In this document: one piece after another, positions 25,864 to 33,643 of the stretch
Layout of the letters: every line of letters starts with the position of its first letter
Position numbering within the stretch: the first letter of the stretch is position 1
Assembly: GCA_030613055.1 (NCBI GenBank)
Contig: JAUWMR010000044.1
Span: 1-36,090, forward strand
Direction of reading: 5' to 3'
Length of the DNA: 36,090 bases
Source of the DNA: Desulfobacteraceae bacterium
Lineage (GTDB): Bacteria; Desulfobacterota; DSM-4660; Desulfatiglandales; Desulfatiglandaceae
Notes under the pieces: model-generated
The model's input: only the letters and a program-made list of their open reading frames with translations
The model's database searches: none
What the model was told of the DNA's origin: nothing
Translations under genes and position numbers: made by a program

Positions 25864-26295
25864 ACTGCCTTCCTTTCTCAATCACAGCCAGTCAAGTACC
25901 ACTCGCAAAGCGGATGGCTTGATATGTCATGCCCCCGTAGAGCTTGCCCCAGCGAAGGGAGGGGATAGCACGAGGCTTGAAAATTCGAGTCAAACCCTCT
26001 GTAATGTTCGGAGAATATTGAAAACAGGGTTTTGTGTCAAGAGGTGATAAGTGATCATTTTCCTGCTACACTTGATGAACTCGTAAAAAGTCAGAAAACA
26101 ACCTTTTTCGTCATTCCCGCGAAGGCGGGAATCCAGGAAAATCAACCACTTGTGGACTCCCGCCCCTCCCTTCGATGGGGCAAGCTCTTCGCGGGAGTGA
26201 CGGCCATGGAGACTTTTTACGACACCGTCAAACTTGAATGCTCAAAAAAAAGGATTATTTTTCTTAGAGAAAAAATTCATTAAGGGAGCAATACC
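25864..26295. other. Repeat-rich gap between Fe-S scaffold and radical SAM genes
   Basis: No gene is supported. The gap holds a 26-base arm (25939-25964) that is the inverted complement, with one mismatch, of 26163-26188, and MITE-like copy A (26074-26237). The remaining AT-rich part before 26296 includes the AAGGGAG ribosome binding site of the next gene. Confidence 0.6.
26074..26237. repeat. MITE-like element, copy A
   Basis: Left end TTGATGAACTCGTAAAAAGTC-like (from 26073) and right end GACTTTTTACGACACCGTCAA (26211-26231) form terminal inverted repeats. The inside is itself palindromic, with TCATTCCCGCGAAGGCGGGA on the left and a TTCGCGGGAGTGACGG arm on the right. No coding capacity. Confidence 0.65.
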
Positions 26296-27354
26296 ATGTA
26301 TGAGCAGGGACCGATCAGGCCTCCCAGTGAGGCATCCAGTTTATTAGTACGTGTGACGAGGAATTGTCCGTGGAACAGATGTCTTATGTGTCCGGCATAC
26401 AAAGGTACGACTTTTTCCAAAAGGACAGTTGATGAGGTCAAAAGCGATATTGATGTGATGGCAAAGGAGCATGGCCCGTATTTTGACAGGATCACATCTG
26501 CATTTTTACAGGACGCCGATACACTGATTATCCCGGCCGGGGAGTTATTGGAAATCATTAAGTACGTCAAAATGAAATTCCCCAATATTACCAGGATAAC
26601 GACCTATGCCCGCGCAAAGAGCATGAAGAAAAAAAGTGTTGATTCGTATAAGGCGCTCAAGCAGGCGGGTTTGACAAGGATCCATACAGGCATGGAAAGC
26701 GGTTCGGCCAGGGTGCTTAAAATGATAAAGAAAGGATCAACTCCTGAGGACATTGTAACCGGAGGTCTGCGGGTTATGGAGGCAGGTATTTCCCTTTCAG
26801 AATACATCATGCCGGGCGTTGGGGGAAAACCCTTGAGCGAAGAACATGCCCTTGAGACTGCCAGACTGCTCAATATTATCAGGCCGGACTATATCAGGGT
26901 GCGTACGTTTGCCATGCACCCGAAATCGCCCATGCAAAAGATGGTTAAGGAGGGGGCCTTTATTCCCATGAATGATGAGGAAATCGTGGCTGAGATACGG
27001 TTGCTGGTTTCCAACCTTGATGAAATGCACTCTCATTTCCGGTGTGGTGATTTCAGTCTAAACCTTTTAATGGGGGTTGACGGTTATCTTGACAGCCAGA
27101 AAGATGACATGTTGCAAGAGCTTGACTCGTATCTTTCTTTAACCAAAAGACAGAAACAGGCATATTCGCTTTTGCATCGCTCCGGCCACTACTTTCATAG
27201 ACCCATTGACCTGGTCAATGACAAGAAGGTGCTGGATCAGGTATCAAATGATATTGAAAGACTGGAGAAAGGCGCTGAAGACGGGTTTGACAAGTACATA
27301 CACGAACTGATGTCCTATCAATTGCCACAACCACAAACCGACGACTGGACATAG
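26296..27354 (+). CDS. Radical SAM protein with CX4CX2C cluster motif
   Basis: A 352-residue Elp3/HemN-like radical SAM protein of unknown substrate. The cluster motif reads NCPWNRCLMC, with C24, C29 and C32, giving CX4CX2C where most radical SAM proteins have CX3CX2C. Further features are DADTLIIP near 76, TYARAKSM, a GMESGS motif near 141 (SAM-binding strand typical of the Elp3/MiaB class) and RTFAMHPKSPM. No B12-binding or SPASM domain is attached. AAGGGAG precedes the ATG at 26296. It stands between repeat elements with no operon partner closer than 380 bases. Confidence 0.85.
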   Translation: MYEQGPIRPPSEASSLLVRVTRNCPWNRCLMCPAYKGTTFSKRTVDEVKSDIDVMAKEHGPYFDRITSAFLQDADTLIIPAGELLEIIKYVKMKFPNITRITTYARAKSMKKKSVDSYKALKQAGLTRIHTGMESGSARVLKMIKKGSTPEDIVTGGLRVMEAGISLSEYIMPGVGGKPLSEEHALETARLLNIIRPDYIRVRTFAMHPKSPMQKMVKEGAFIPMNDEEIVAEIRLLVSNLDEMHSHFRCGDFSLNLLMGVDGYLDSQKDDMLQELDSYLSLTKRQKQAYSLLHRSGHYFHRPIDLVNDKKVLDQVSNDIERLEKGAEDGFDKYIHELMSYQLPQPQTDDWT

Positions 27355-27735
27355 TCATCGTTTTGTGCCCCGCACAACCACAAAACTTCCTTTGCCATAA
27401 CCGGGCGTAAGCGGTTCATCTTCTTTTGTCTCAGACAGTCTTTAAAAATAAAAATACTCTCGTAAAAAGTCGAAAAGTACGTCATTGCGAGCCCCGCATC
27501 AAGTGCGGGATAAACTCCGCGAAGCAATCTCATTGGCTGTAACAGCTTGAAATCAGGAGATTGCTTCTTCGCTTCGCTTCTCGCAATGACAGGCGAACTG
27601 AATTTTTATGAAGCCGTCAATTTTGATTTTAAGGAAATTCTTAAAAAACCGGTAATAAAGTGGTATCATCGTACCGAAAGCGTGAGAGAGAAAAATCTCC
27701 GATTGTCATAAAACTTAAGACAAGGAGGACGCATC
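27355..27735. other. Gap with MITE-like copy B
   Basis: No gene is supported. The middle (27459-27625) is MITE-like copy B; the last 110 bases are AT-rich and should contain the promoter of the aminotransferase gene, but I see no clear boxes. Confidence 0.5.
27459..27625. repeat. MITE-like element, copy B
   Basis: Left end CTCGTAAAAAGTC (27459-27471); right end is degenerate (AATTTTTATGAAGCCGTCAA, 27601-27620). Inside, GTCATTGCGAG (27482 on) pairs with CTCGCAATGAC near 27580, and GAAGCAATCTC pairs with GAGATTGCTTC, a long internal hairpin different from that of copies A and C. Confidence 0.6.
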
Positions 27736-28896
27736 ATGCAAACCGCAAGAAGACTGGAAAAATTTAGTGCATATACCGGCCCTGCTATGAACCAGAAAAT
27801 AGAGCTTATGAGGGCTGAGGGGAGGGACATAATAAACCTCGGCCTTGGCGATCCGGACGTAACCCTGCCGGAACACCAGTTAAAGGCACTTGTTGAGGCG
27901 GTATCCGATCCGGCCAACCATCACTATCCATCTGCCTATTCGATAAAACCACTTTATCAAGCCATAGCTGATTGGTACAAGCGCCGCCACGCTGTGGATC
28001 TGGATCCTGAAGCAGAGGTGCTTTATTGCCTCGGTGCCGCAGAAGGGCTTTTTCAACTCAACAACTGTCTTCTGGATCCCGGCGACATTGCCCTGGTTCC
28101 TGATCCTGCTTACCCTTCCTATGAGGCGGGAGTGAGAATTGCGGGAGGAAAGGTTGAACTATATCCTCTCCTGGAGGAAAAAAATTTCCTGCCCGATGTT
28201 TCCGCCATACCGTCTGACATTGCGAAACTGGCAAAGATGATCTGGATCAATTTTCCCAACAACCCAACAACGGCAATAGCAGGGGATGAATTCTTCCTGA
28301 TGCTGATTGACTGGGCGAAACAATATGGTGTGGCGGTGATCAGTGATAATCCATACATGGATGTATGCTTTGACGGCTATAAGCCGCATAGCTTTCTCAA
28401 GTATCCAGGGTCAAAGGAGGTTGGAGTCGAACTCAATTCCATGTCAAAATCCTTTAACTGCTGTGGCTGGCGCGTTGGAATGCTTTCGGGGAACAGGGAT
28501 ATTATCAGTGGTATGGCTAAAATAAAATCCCAGTCAGACAGGGGGCTCTATTATCCCCTTCAGGTGGCGGCCATAGCCGCTCTTACCGGACCTGTTGACT
28601 GGATGGAAGAGCGGAACAGGATGTACGCTGAAAGGCGGGATGTGGTCGTCAGTGCCTGGCATAAAATGGGCCTTGAGATGATGACTCCTAAGGCAACTTT
28701 TTACTGCTGGGGTAAAATCCCCGATAAGTATACCTCAAAAGAATTTAGTTTTGCGTTTCTTGAAGAGGGTGACGTGTGGATGATTCCCGGTTCAGCCTAT
28801 GGAAAAAGGGGAGAGGGATATGTGCGCATCTCATGTGCCCAGCCTGCAGAACGCATTGCCGAGGCCATGGAGCGGATGCAAAGATTCATCTCGTAA
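27736..28896 (+). CDS. Class I/II aminotransferase, LL-diaminopimelate aminotransferase-like
   Basis: A 386-residue PLP enzyme. It has INLGLGDPDVTLPEH, HHYPSAYSIKPLYQAIADWYKRRH, the PLP-contact LVPDPAYPSYEAG, NFPNNPTTA, and the PLP-lysine motif NSMSKSFNCCGWRVGM. These fit the DapL group that converts tetrahydrodipicolinate straight to LL-diaminopimelate for lysine and peptidoglycan, but related enzymes use other amino acids, so the substrate is not certain. It is only distantly like the AlaC protein of this window. Ribosome binding site AAGGAGG is 8 bases before ATG 27736. The cupin gene follows after 27 bases. Confidence 0.82.
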   Translation: MQTARRLEKFSAYTGPAMNQKIELMRAEGRDIINLGLGDPDVTLPEHQLKALVEAVSDPANHHYPSAYSIKPLYQAIADWYKRRHAVDLDPEAEVLYCLGAAEGLFQLNNCLLDPGDIALVPDPAYPSYEAGVRIAGGKVELYPLLEEKNFLPDVSAIPSDIAKLAKMIWINFPNNPTTAIAGDEFFLMLIDWAKQYGVAVISDNPYMDVCFDGYKPHSFLKYPGSKEVGVELNSMSKSFNCCGWRVGMLSGNRDIISGMAKIKSQSDRGLYYPLQVAAIAALTGPVDWMEERNRMYAERRDVVVSAWHKMGLEMMTPKATFYCWGKIPDKYTSKEFSFAFLEEGDVWMIPGSAYGKRGEGYVRISCAQPAERIAEAMERMQRFIS

Positions 28897-28923
28897 CATT
28901 GATTTAAACAAGGAGATATTGCC

Positions 28924-29274
28924 ATGAAAATAGTTAGCCTGGATGAGCTCGAAAAGACAAAGCCGGACATGGAGGGCGCAAAAGGTATTTACAAGCAGGT
29001 TCCTATCTCAAAGGATGACGGCTCGCCCATGTTTTCATTTCGCGTTTTCACCATTGAAGGGGATGGTCACAGCCCCTATCATTCACATCCCTTTGAGCAT
29101 ATCAACTATGTGATTGAAGGCCATGGTGCCATTGTCTCAGAAACAGGGGAAGAACATGAGATAAAAAAGGGCGATTTTGCCCTGGTCCTTCCCAATGAAA
29201 AACACCAGTACAGGAACAGGTCGGCAAGCGAGCCGTTTATCATGATTTGCGGGGTTCCAAAAGGATACGAATAA
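28924..29274 (+). CDS. Small cupin-domain protein
   Basis: A 116-residue single cupin barrel. Motif 1 is HSPYHSHPFEHINYVIEGHG, with H54, H56 and the E/H ligands of a metal site, and motif 2 is KKGDFALVLPNEKHQYRN with its histidine. Such proteins may be isomerases, dioxygenases or sensors; none can be chosen here. AAGGAG precedes the ATG at 28924. It probably shares a transcript with the DapL-like gene. Confidence 0.85.
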   Translation: MKIVSLDELEKTKPDMEGAKGIYKQVPISKDDGSPMFSFRVFTIEGDGHSPYHSHPFEHINYVIEGHGAIVSETGEEHEIKKGDFALVLPNEKHQYRNRSASEPFIMICGVPKGYE

Positions 29275-29294
29275 CATGGGTATTTTGCGATGTT

Positions 29295-29789
29295 TTAATC
29301 AGTTTTTGGCTTAAGAGTCATCTCTCCGGAGGACTTAAATGGAATAGCCGACGGCATCATCATTGAGTTGCCTCCCAGACGGAGCCGTCCATTAAGTCCG
29401 TACTTCAACTTCTCCTTGCCATGCAAAGACAGAACTCCTCTAGCCATGCCCAAGACCGACGAATACACGGTAATTGGGAGGATATCCGTCCCAAAGGGAG
29501 GTATTTTTTTCTCAATATTTGACACGCCTGACGCAAATCGTTTTCCATTCAGCTCGAGGTCGCAATTTAATCCTTTTATCTCAAGAGGAATGTCATTGGT
29601 GTTAATTACGCGAAGTTCTATTTGAAAAATTGCCTCAAAGGCCTTTATTTCCTGCACCTGAATGTTTGCGATGTTGATGCGAGGGGGTTCCAGGCGTGTT
29701 CCAAAGCCTGCGCATCCCGATAAACTCATAATTACGATTGATAAAAATACAAATTTGCATGCGTGTTGTGTTATTTGAAAATGCCTCAT
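29295..29789 (-). CDS. LEA/WHy-domain lipoprotein
   Basis: A 164-residue lipoprotein. The signal region FVFLSIVIMSLSGCAG has a lipobox (LSGC, lipidated Cys near residue 26). The rest resembles the LEA14/WHy type-2 immunoglobulin-like fold: PRINIANIQVQEI, an IELRVINTNDIPLEIKGLNCDLELNG core and a closing strand set. Likely anchored to the envelope, with a stress-related or structural role. ATG 29789 is chosen because GGGAGGTT precedes it; the open frame upstream to 29945 is repeat sequence (see 29830-29880). It converges with the cupin gene, 20 bases between stops. Confidence 0.8.
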   Translation of the reverse strand: MRHFQITQHACKFVFLSIVIMSLSGCAGFGTRLEPPRINIANIQVQEIKAFEAIFQIELRVINTNDIPLEIKGLNCDLELNGKRFASGVSNIEKKIPPFGTDILPITVYSSVLGMARGVLSLHGKEKLKYGLNGRLRLGGNSMMMPSAIPFKSSGEMTLKPKTD

Positions 29790-29829
29790 TTTAACCTCCC
29801 TCACCCGATGTTCTGTAAATATCATAGCT

Positions 29830-29880
29830 TTTATTTCGATTTTAAAACCATGTCCTCCCCCGCATAGCGGGATCTTCGAT
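29830..29880. repeat. Repeat family 2, copy 1
   Basis: TTTATTTCGATTTTAAAACC followed by ATGTCCT and CCCGCATAGCGGGATCTTCGA. The same 50-base segment recurs at 33887-33937 almost unchanged. The hairpin CCCGC-ATA-GCGGG is inside. The shared peptide that minus-strand translation gives at both places is an artefact of this repeat. Confidence 0.6.
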
Positions 29881-30052
29881 AGGCGTGGATTCTTTACTGT
29901 GTTTGAAACGAGCAATGATACCATTTCTTTCGTTTCGAAGCTCACGGTCGGTCATTTCAGAAAAGGCATCATTGCTCGTTCATGTAAGTTTAAGCTCGTT
30001 TCAAATGGATAACATATTGATAAATATAATGTTTTTATTTAGATATATAGAT

Positions 30053-30142
30053 TTGATGAACTCGTAAAAAGTCGTTTTAACGCCTGGATACCCGCTTTCG
30101 CGGGTATGACGGCCATGGAGACTTTTTTACGAGACCATTAAA
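30053..30142. repeat. MITE-like element, copy C
   Basis: The shortest copy, about 90 bases: left end TTGATGAACTCGTAAAAAGTC-like (30053-30073), an inner ATACCCGC-TTTC-GCGGGTAT hairpin, then GGCCATGGAGAC and TTTTTTACGAGACC (30110-30136). The segment GACGGCCATGGAGACTTTTT is shared with copy A. Confidence 0.65.
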
Positions 30143-30154
30143 ATATCGCCACGG

Positions 30155-30186
30155 AAAAAAAGAGGGCTTGCAGCCCTCTTTTTTCA
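30155..30186 (-). terminator. Rho-independent terminator of tRNA-His
   Basis: AAAAAAGAGGGCT-TGC-AGCCCTCTTTTTT is a perfect GC-rich stem with A-tract and T-tract on its two sides. It lies 13 bases past the 3' end of the minus-strand tRNA. It could work in both directions, but the + side has no gene ending nearby. Confidence 0.8.
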
Positions 30187-30198
30187 AAAACCATATAA

Positions 30199-30275
30199 TG
30201 GGGTGAGTGAAGGGATTTGAACCCTCGACAACTGGGGCCACAACCCAGTGCTCTACCACCTGAGCTACACCCACC
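30199..30275 (-). tRNA. tRNA-His (GTG)
   Basis: The minus strand folds as a complete cloverleaf: acceptor GTGGGTG with CACTCAC, D arm GCTCAGGTGGTAGAGC, anticodon stem ACTGG/CCAGT with loop GTTGTGGCC carrying anticodon GTG, T arm AGGG-TTCAAAT-CCCT. The extra G at position -1 (30275) faces the discriminator C, the hallmark of bacterial tRNA-His, and CCA is encoded (30199-30201). Confidence 0.97.
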
Positions 30276-30284
30276 ATAATTTTA

Positions 30285-30314
30285 TGTATATCATAACTTT
30301 CAGGATCTTTGCAA
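30285..30314 (-). promoter_or_regulatory. Probable tRNA-His promoter
   Basis: On the minus strand TTGCAA (30309-30314) and TATACA (30285-30290) are separated by 18 bases, with the tRNA 5' end 10 bases further on. A second -10-like TATGAT overlaps it but would be too close. Confidence 0.45.
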
Positions 30315-30367
30315 GCTCATTTGTTTCCCATGTCTTACACTCTTTAGAAAAGGGGAAAGGTTGAAAT

Positions 30368-30390
30368 GCCCCTATTTAAAGGGGCTTTTT
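30368..30390 (+). terminator. Orphan terminator-like hairpin
   Basis: GCCCC-TATTTAAA-GGGGC followed by TTTTT reads as an intrinsic terminator on the + strand. No + strand gene ends here (the last is the cupin at 29274), so it may end a small unannotated RNA beginning near 30290. Confidence 0.45.
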
Positions 30391-30631
30391 ACACTAAACC
30401 AATGGTTTAAATTGCACTCCATGGGCACTAACCGTTTGACGTTACAGAAAATTTTGCATATTATAACCCTAATTGAGCGAAAGCTCAATCGTGGTAGCGA
30501 CCAGCGATCAGCCTTAAGCATAAGAAATTTAAGAAAGATTTTTTTATTTCATTTATGGCAGTATTATAAATGTTACGACATTCTCTTTTTTAAAACAGTT
30601 GTTTTCACACTAATGTTATGTCATCTAAGTA

Positions 30632-30740
30632 ATGTCGTAAAAATGGCTGTCATTCCCGCGGAAGCGGGAATCCAGAAGAACTGAAGTAGCCCAAAATACT
30701 GGATTCCCGCCTTCGCGGGAATGACGAGTGCCTGATACGA
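30632..30740. repeat. MITE-like element, degenerate copy E
   Basis: TCGTAAAAA (30632 on) is followed by TCATTCCCGCGGAAGCGGGA (30651 on) and, after about 25 bases, by the inverted arm CTGGATTCCCGCCTTCGCGG (30699 on) ending GGAATGA. The core is the same as in copy A; the right terminal repeat is not recognisable. Confidence 0.5.
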
Positions 30741-30791
30741 TATTTCAGGCATGACACGACACTAATATGCGATGAGCTATAACGATTAACA

Positions 30792-30817
30792 CCCAATCAA
30801 TTTTTTGCTCGATTGGG
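30792..30817 (+). promoter_or_regulatory. Leader hairpin before selA
   Basis: CCCAATC and GATTGGG form a perfect seven-base stem with a T-rich 12-base loop, about 15 bases before the AGGAGA ribosome binding site of selA. It could be regulatory; no known leader class is recognised. Confidence 0.3.
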
Positions 30818-30848
30818 GTAATAGCATTGTACAGGAGAATTTCTGATA

Positions 30849-32267
30849 ATGACCAACAAAAATAAATTGCTGTTTGCGAAAATACCTTCTGTTGACCGGT
30901 TATTGATGACCCAGGTTTTAGAAGAAGTTTTAGCCTCATACCCCAGACCCTTGGCATTGACGGCCATAAACCAGGTTTTAGATGGTCTGCGGGAAAAAAT
31001 AAAAAGGGGCGAGATCACAGAAGAGGAACCGGAGTTGATCATTGAATCGGTTTCAAATCAGGTTGCTAAGGAAGTGGAGTTGATATCCGCGCCAAGCCTG
31101 AGGCCGCTGATAAATGCGACCGGTATCGTTGTTCATACTAATTTAGGGCGGTCAATCCTGGCTGAGAAGGCCCTCGAGAAATTCAGGCCTATTGGCGGCG
31201 GATACAGCAACCTGGAATACAATCTTGACCAGGGAAAGAGGGGAAGCCGTTATACACATGTGGAGGGTATCTTAAAGGAGTTGACTTCCGCAGAGGCAGC
31301 CATGGTGGTCAATAACAATGCTGCTGCTGTTCTTATCTCACTTGAGACCCTGGCAAAAGGGCGCGAGGTCGTTGTATCCCGTGGGCAACTCGTGGAAATA
31401 GGCGGTTCTTTCCGCATTCCGGCCGTGATGAGCAAGAGCGGGGCAAAAATGGTGGAAGTTGGAACTACCAACAAGACACATCTCTGGGATTATGAGGAGG
31501 TTATCGGCCCTGATACCGCCCTTTTATTAAAAGTCCATACAAGCAATTATCAGATAGTGGGCTTTACCGAAGAGGTGCCTTTGACCGAGCTTGTAAAGCT
31601 GGGCAGACGATACGGAATCCCCGTCATGGAGGATCTGGGCAGCGGCTGCTTCGTGGATTTTTCCAAATACGGTGTGCTCAAGGAACCCCCTGTACAAGAG
31701 GCTATCGCCCAGGGCGCAGACCTTGTTACGTTCAGCGGGGACAAGCTGTTGGGAGGCCCGCAGAACGGCATAATTTTAGGGAGAAAAGATATTATTGAGG
31801 CAATTAAAAAGAATCCATTAAACAGGGCACTCAGGATCGATAAGCTGACGCTTCTGGCCTTAGAGGAGACATTGAGGCTGTATCGCGATGAAAGTGTAGC
31901 TATAAAAGAGATCCCTACCCTCAGGATGATACTCCAGCCCTACAGGTCTTTAAATAAAAAGGCGGAACGGCTCCTCAAATTGATAGGAGTAGTAACCACG
32001 AAAAATTTTTCTGTTGAACTGATAGATGGTAATTCCAGACCAGGAGGAGGCGCCTTGCCTCTTTCAGAATTGCCAAGTCGTTTGCTATGCCTGGTACCGC
32101 AAAAGACGTCTTCAAAATCAATGGAAAGGTGGCTCAGGGCCAATGATCCTCCGGTGATTACCAGAGTCGAAAATGATAGGGTTCTGCTTGATGTCAGAAC
32201 CATACAGGAAAGAGAACTGAAGACAGTAGCAGAGGCGGTGAAGGGCCTTGCCGAAATCATTATCTAA
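30849..32267 (+). CDS. selA: L-seryl-tRNA(Sec) selenium transferase
   Basis: Converts Ser-tRNA(Sec) to selenocysteinyl-tRNA(Sec) with selenophosphate, using PLP in a large ring-shaped oligomer. The 472-residue protein has the N-terminal tRNA-binding region (IPSVDRLL), NATGIVVHTNLGRS, VVNNNAAAVLISL, EDLGSGCFVDF, and the PLP-lysine motif FSGDKLLGGPQNGII with K299. Length matches the family (about 460). ATG 30849 follows AGGAGAA. Neither selB, selD nor selC is in the window, so selA is apart from the rest of the system here. It shows that the organism makes selenoproteins. Confidence 0.96.
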   Translation: MTNKNKLLFAKIPSVDRLLMTQVLEEVLASYPRPLALTAINQVLDGLREKIKRGEITEEEPELIIESVSNQVAKEVELISAPSLRPLINATGIVVHTNLGRSILAEKALEKFRPIGGGYSNLEYNLDQGKRGSRYTHVEGILKELTSAEAAMVVNNNAAAVLISLETLAKGREVVVSRGQLVEIGGSFRIPAVMSKSGAKMVEVGTTNKTHLWDYEEVIGPDTALLLKVHTSNYQIVGFTEEVPLTELVKLGRRYGIPVMEDLGSGCFVDFSKYGVLKEPPVQEAIAQGADLVTFSGDKLLGGPQNGIILGRKDIIEAIKKNPLNRALRIDKLTLLALEETLRLYRDESVAIKEIPTLRMILQPYRSLNKKAERLLKLIGVVTTKNFSVELIDGNSRPGGGALPLSELPSRLLCLVPQKTSSKSMERWLRANDPPVITRVENDRVLLDVRTIQERELKTVAEAVKGLAEIII

Positions 32268-32297
32268 AACCCTACAGTTTGGCTCTAATAAATAAAA

Positions 32298-32328
32298 AGG
32301 CGGGAGCCCGTTAATAGGGCGCCCGCCC
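32298..32328 (-). terminator. Terminator between selA and the HU gene
   Basis: GGCGGG-AGCCC and GGGCG-CCCGCC form a strong stem with a seven-base loop. On the minus strand it is followed by TTTTTATTTATT, so it ends the HU transcript; on the + side it lies 30 bases after the selA stop and may also slow that transcript. Confidence 0.7.
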
Positions 32329-32389
32329 GAGTATTTTCCAGCAAGTTTACAGAGATATTTGTAACTTTCTTTTGCAATTCGAGGGAGAA

Positions 32390-32659
32390 CTACAGCTTTT
32401 CTTTTAGTGCCTTTCCGGCCCTAAACCTTACCACCTTGCTTGCTTTGATATTAATCACCTCTCCGGTCTGGGGGTTTCTGCCTTTTCTCGCTTTCCTCTT
32501 CGAGACTATAAATGACCCGAATCCTGCCAGGGCCAGGCCCCCTTCTTTCTTCAAAGTCTTTTTGGCAATATCAATGAATGCGTTAAGAGCATTTTCAGCA
32601 TCAGCCTTGGTTAATTGACTCTTCTTTGCTATCTCAGCAACTAATTCAGATTTGGTCAT
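32390..32659 (-). CDS. HU-family DNA-binding protein
   Basis: Small histone-like protein that bends and compacts DNA as a dimer. The 89-residue sequence has the two helices MTKSELVAEIAKKSQLTKADAE, the GFGSF turn (residues 46-50) and the DNA-binding arm RKGRNPQTGEVINI with its RNPxT proline. AGGGGAGGA precedes the ATG. Single gene with its own terminator. Confidence 0.95.
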   Translation of the reverse strand: MTKSELVAEIAKKSQLTKADAENALNAFIDIAKKTLKKEGGLALAGFGSFIVSKRKARKGRNPQTGEVINIKASKVVRFRAGKALKEKL

Positions 32660-33029
32660 GATGTCCTCCCCTTAGAAATTTGTTTAATTGATTGGCCCGT
32701 TATTTTTGCCTTAGCAAGATCAATACCTCTTTTTCCCTCCTTTCATAATAACATTCTTACATTTTCACTGCATTTAGAAGACCATTCCTAAAAATAAATT
32801 TACATAAAAACCCTTAGGAAGCGATAAGGTTGATAGCTTTTAACATACGAAATATACATTTTCAATAAAAAACAAAAGAAAAATGAAAATAGGCCGGAAA
32901 AAATAAATTGGATGTCCGGGTATCTTTTTGGTTTCGTATGTCTCGCGTGTAAAGTTGACAAATGTCTTTAAAAGCTATACTTTTTGTTTAAACACAAATC
33001 AATTCATATTCTGGAATGAGGAATCCTGA
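32660..33029. other. AT-rich divergent gap between HU and gmhA
   Basis: No gene is supported. The stretch is unusually A/T rich (about 32740-32930) and contains the leader regions of the two divergent genes. A promoter candidate for gmhA is listed separately; nothing else stands out. Confidence 0.5.
32955..32981 (+). promoter_or_regulatory. Candidate gmhA promoter
   Basis: TTGACA (32955-32960) and TATACT (32976-32981) match the sigma-70 consensus well but are only 15 bases apart, two short of ideal. The start codon follows about 50 bases later. Confidence 0.45.
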
Positions 33030-33617
33030 TTGGAAAAGATTATTAAAGAGATCCTTTCTGATAGCTTGAAGGTAAAAAAGGCCTTTATACTTGAAAATAT
33101 CTCCAATCTGGTGCTTTTGGCCGAGAAGATTGCACTGGCCTTTACCGCCGACCGGAAGCTGTTGCTCTGTGGAAATGGTGGCAGCGCTGCAGATGCCCAG
33201 CATATTGCTGCGGAATTTATTAACCAATATTCCCTTAAGCGACCTCCTCTTCCTGCCATTGCTCTCACAACGGATAGTTCCGTGATTACCAGTATTGGAA
33301 ACGATTATTCTTTTGAGGATGTTTTTTCAAAGCAGGTAAAAGCCCTCGGAATGGAAGGGGATGTTCTTTTGGCAATCAGTACCAGCGGAAACTCTAAGAA
33401 TATCCTATCGGCTGTCAAGGATGCGCGTGTGCTGGGGATTTACGCTGCAGGTCTTACGGGGAATGATGGCGGGAAATTGGCAAGCCTTGTGGATCTGGCC
33501 CTTGTAGTAAAGAGCAACGAAACGCCCAGGATTCAGGAGGCGCATATTTTAGCCGGTCACATCCTGTGTCATCTGGTAGATTACATCCTATTCCAGAAGC
33601 ATATATCGGATGAATAG
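33030..33617 (+). CDS. gmhA: Sedoheptulose 7-phosphate isomerase
   Basis: First step of heptose synthesis for lipopolysaccharide: sedoheptulose 7-phosphate to D-glycero-manno-heptose 7-phosphate. The 195-residue SIS-fold protein has LLLCGNGGSAADAQHIAAEF, SSVITSIGNDYSFEDVFS, LLAISTSGNSKNIL and a C-terminal IQEAHILAGHILCHLVD with the metal/active-site His and Glu. It starts with TTG at 33030 after GAGGA. It supports a Gram-negative outer membrane. No other heptose gene is near. Confidence 0.93.
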   Translation: MEKIIKEILSDSLKVKKAFILENISNLVLLAEKIALAFTADRKLLLCGNGGSAADAQHIAAEFINQYSLKRPPLPAIALTTDSSVITSIGNDYSFEDVFSKQVKALGMEGDVLLAISTSGNSKNILSAVKDARVLGIYAAGLTGNDGGKLASLVDLALVVKSNETPRIQEAHILAGHILCHLVDYILFQKHISDE

Positions 33618-33643
33618 GTCGCTGTAAGTTTACCGCACTTATA

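Larger units (their letters stand above)
29790..30198. other. Gap between lipoprotein and tRNA-His
   Basis: No gene is supported. It contains repeat family 2 copy 1 (29830-29880), an inverted AGCAATGATACC/GGCATCATTGCTC pair (29911-29975), MITE-like copy C (30053-30142) and the tRNA terminator (30155-30186). Confidence 0.55.
30276..30848. other. Gap between tRNA-His and selA
   Basis: No gene is supported in these 573 bases. Contents: the tRNA promoter, an orphan + strand terminator (30368-30390), a degenerate MITE-like copy E (30632-30740), and the selA leader hairpin (30792-30817). A paired ATTGAGCGAAAGCTCAAT hairpin is at 30471-30488. Confidence 0.5.

Noticed and set aside
15721-28896. AlaC and the DapL-like enzyme as a recent duplication
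   Set aside because: The two proteins share only general class I/II aminotransferase motifs and differ throughout, so they are old, separate families.
29790-29945. N-terminal extension of the lipoprotein
   Set aside because: It translates a dispersed DNA repeat also present at 33887, and a good ribosome binding site and signal peptide begin at 29789.
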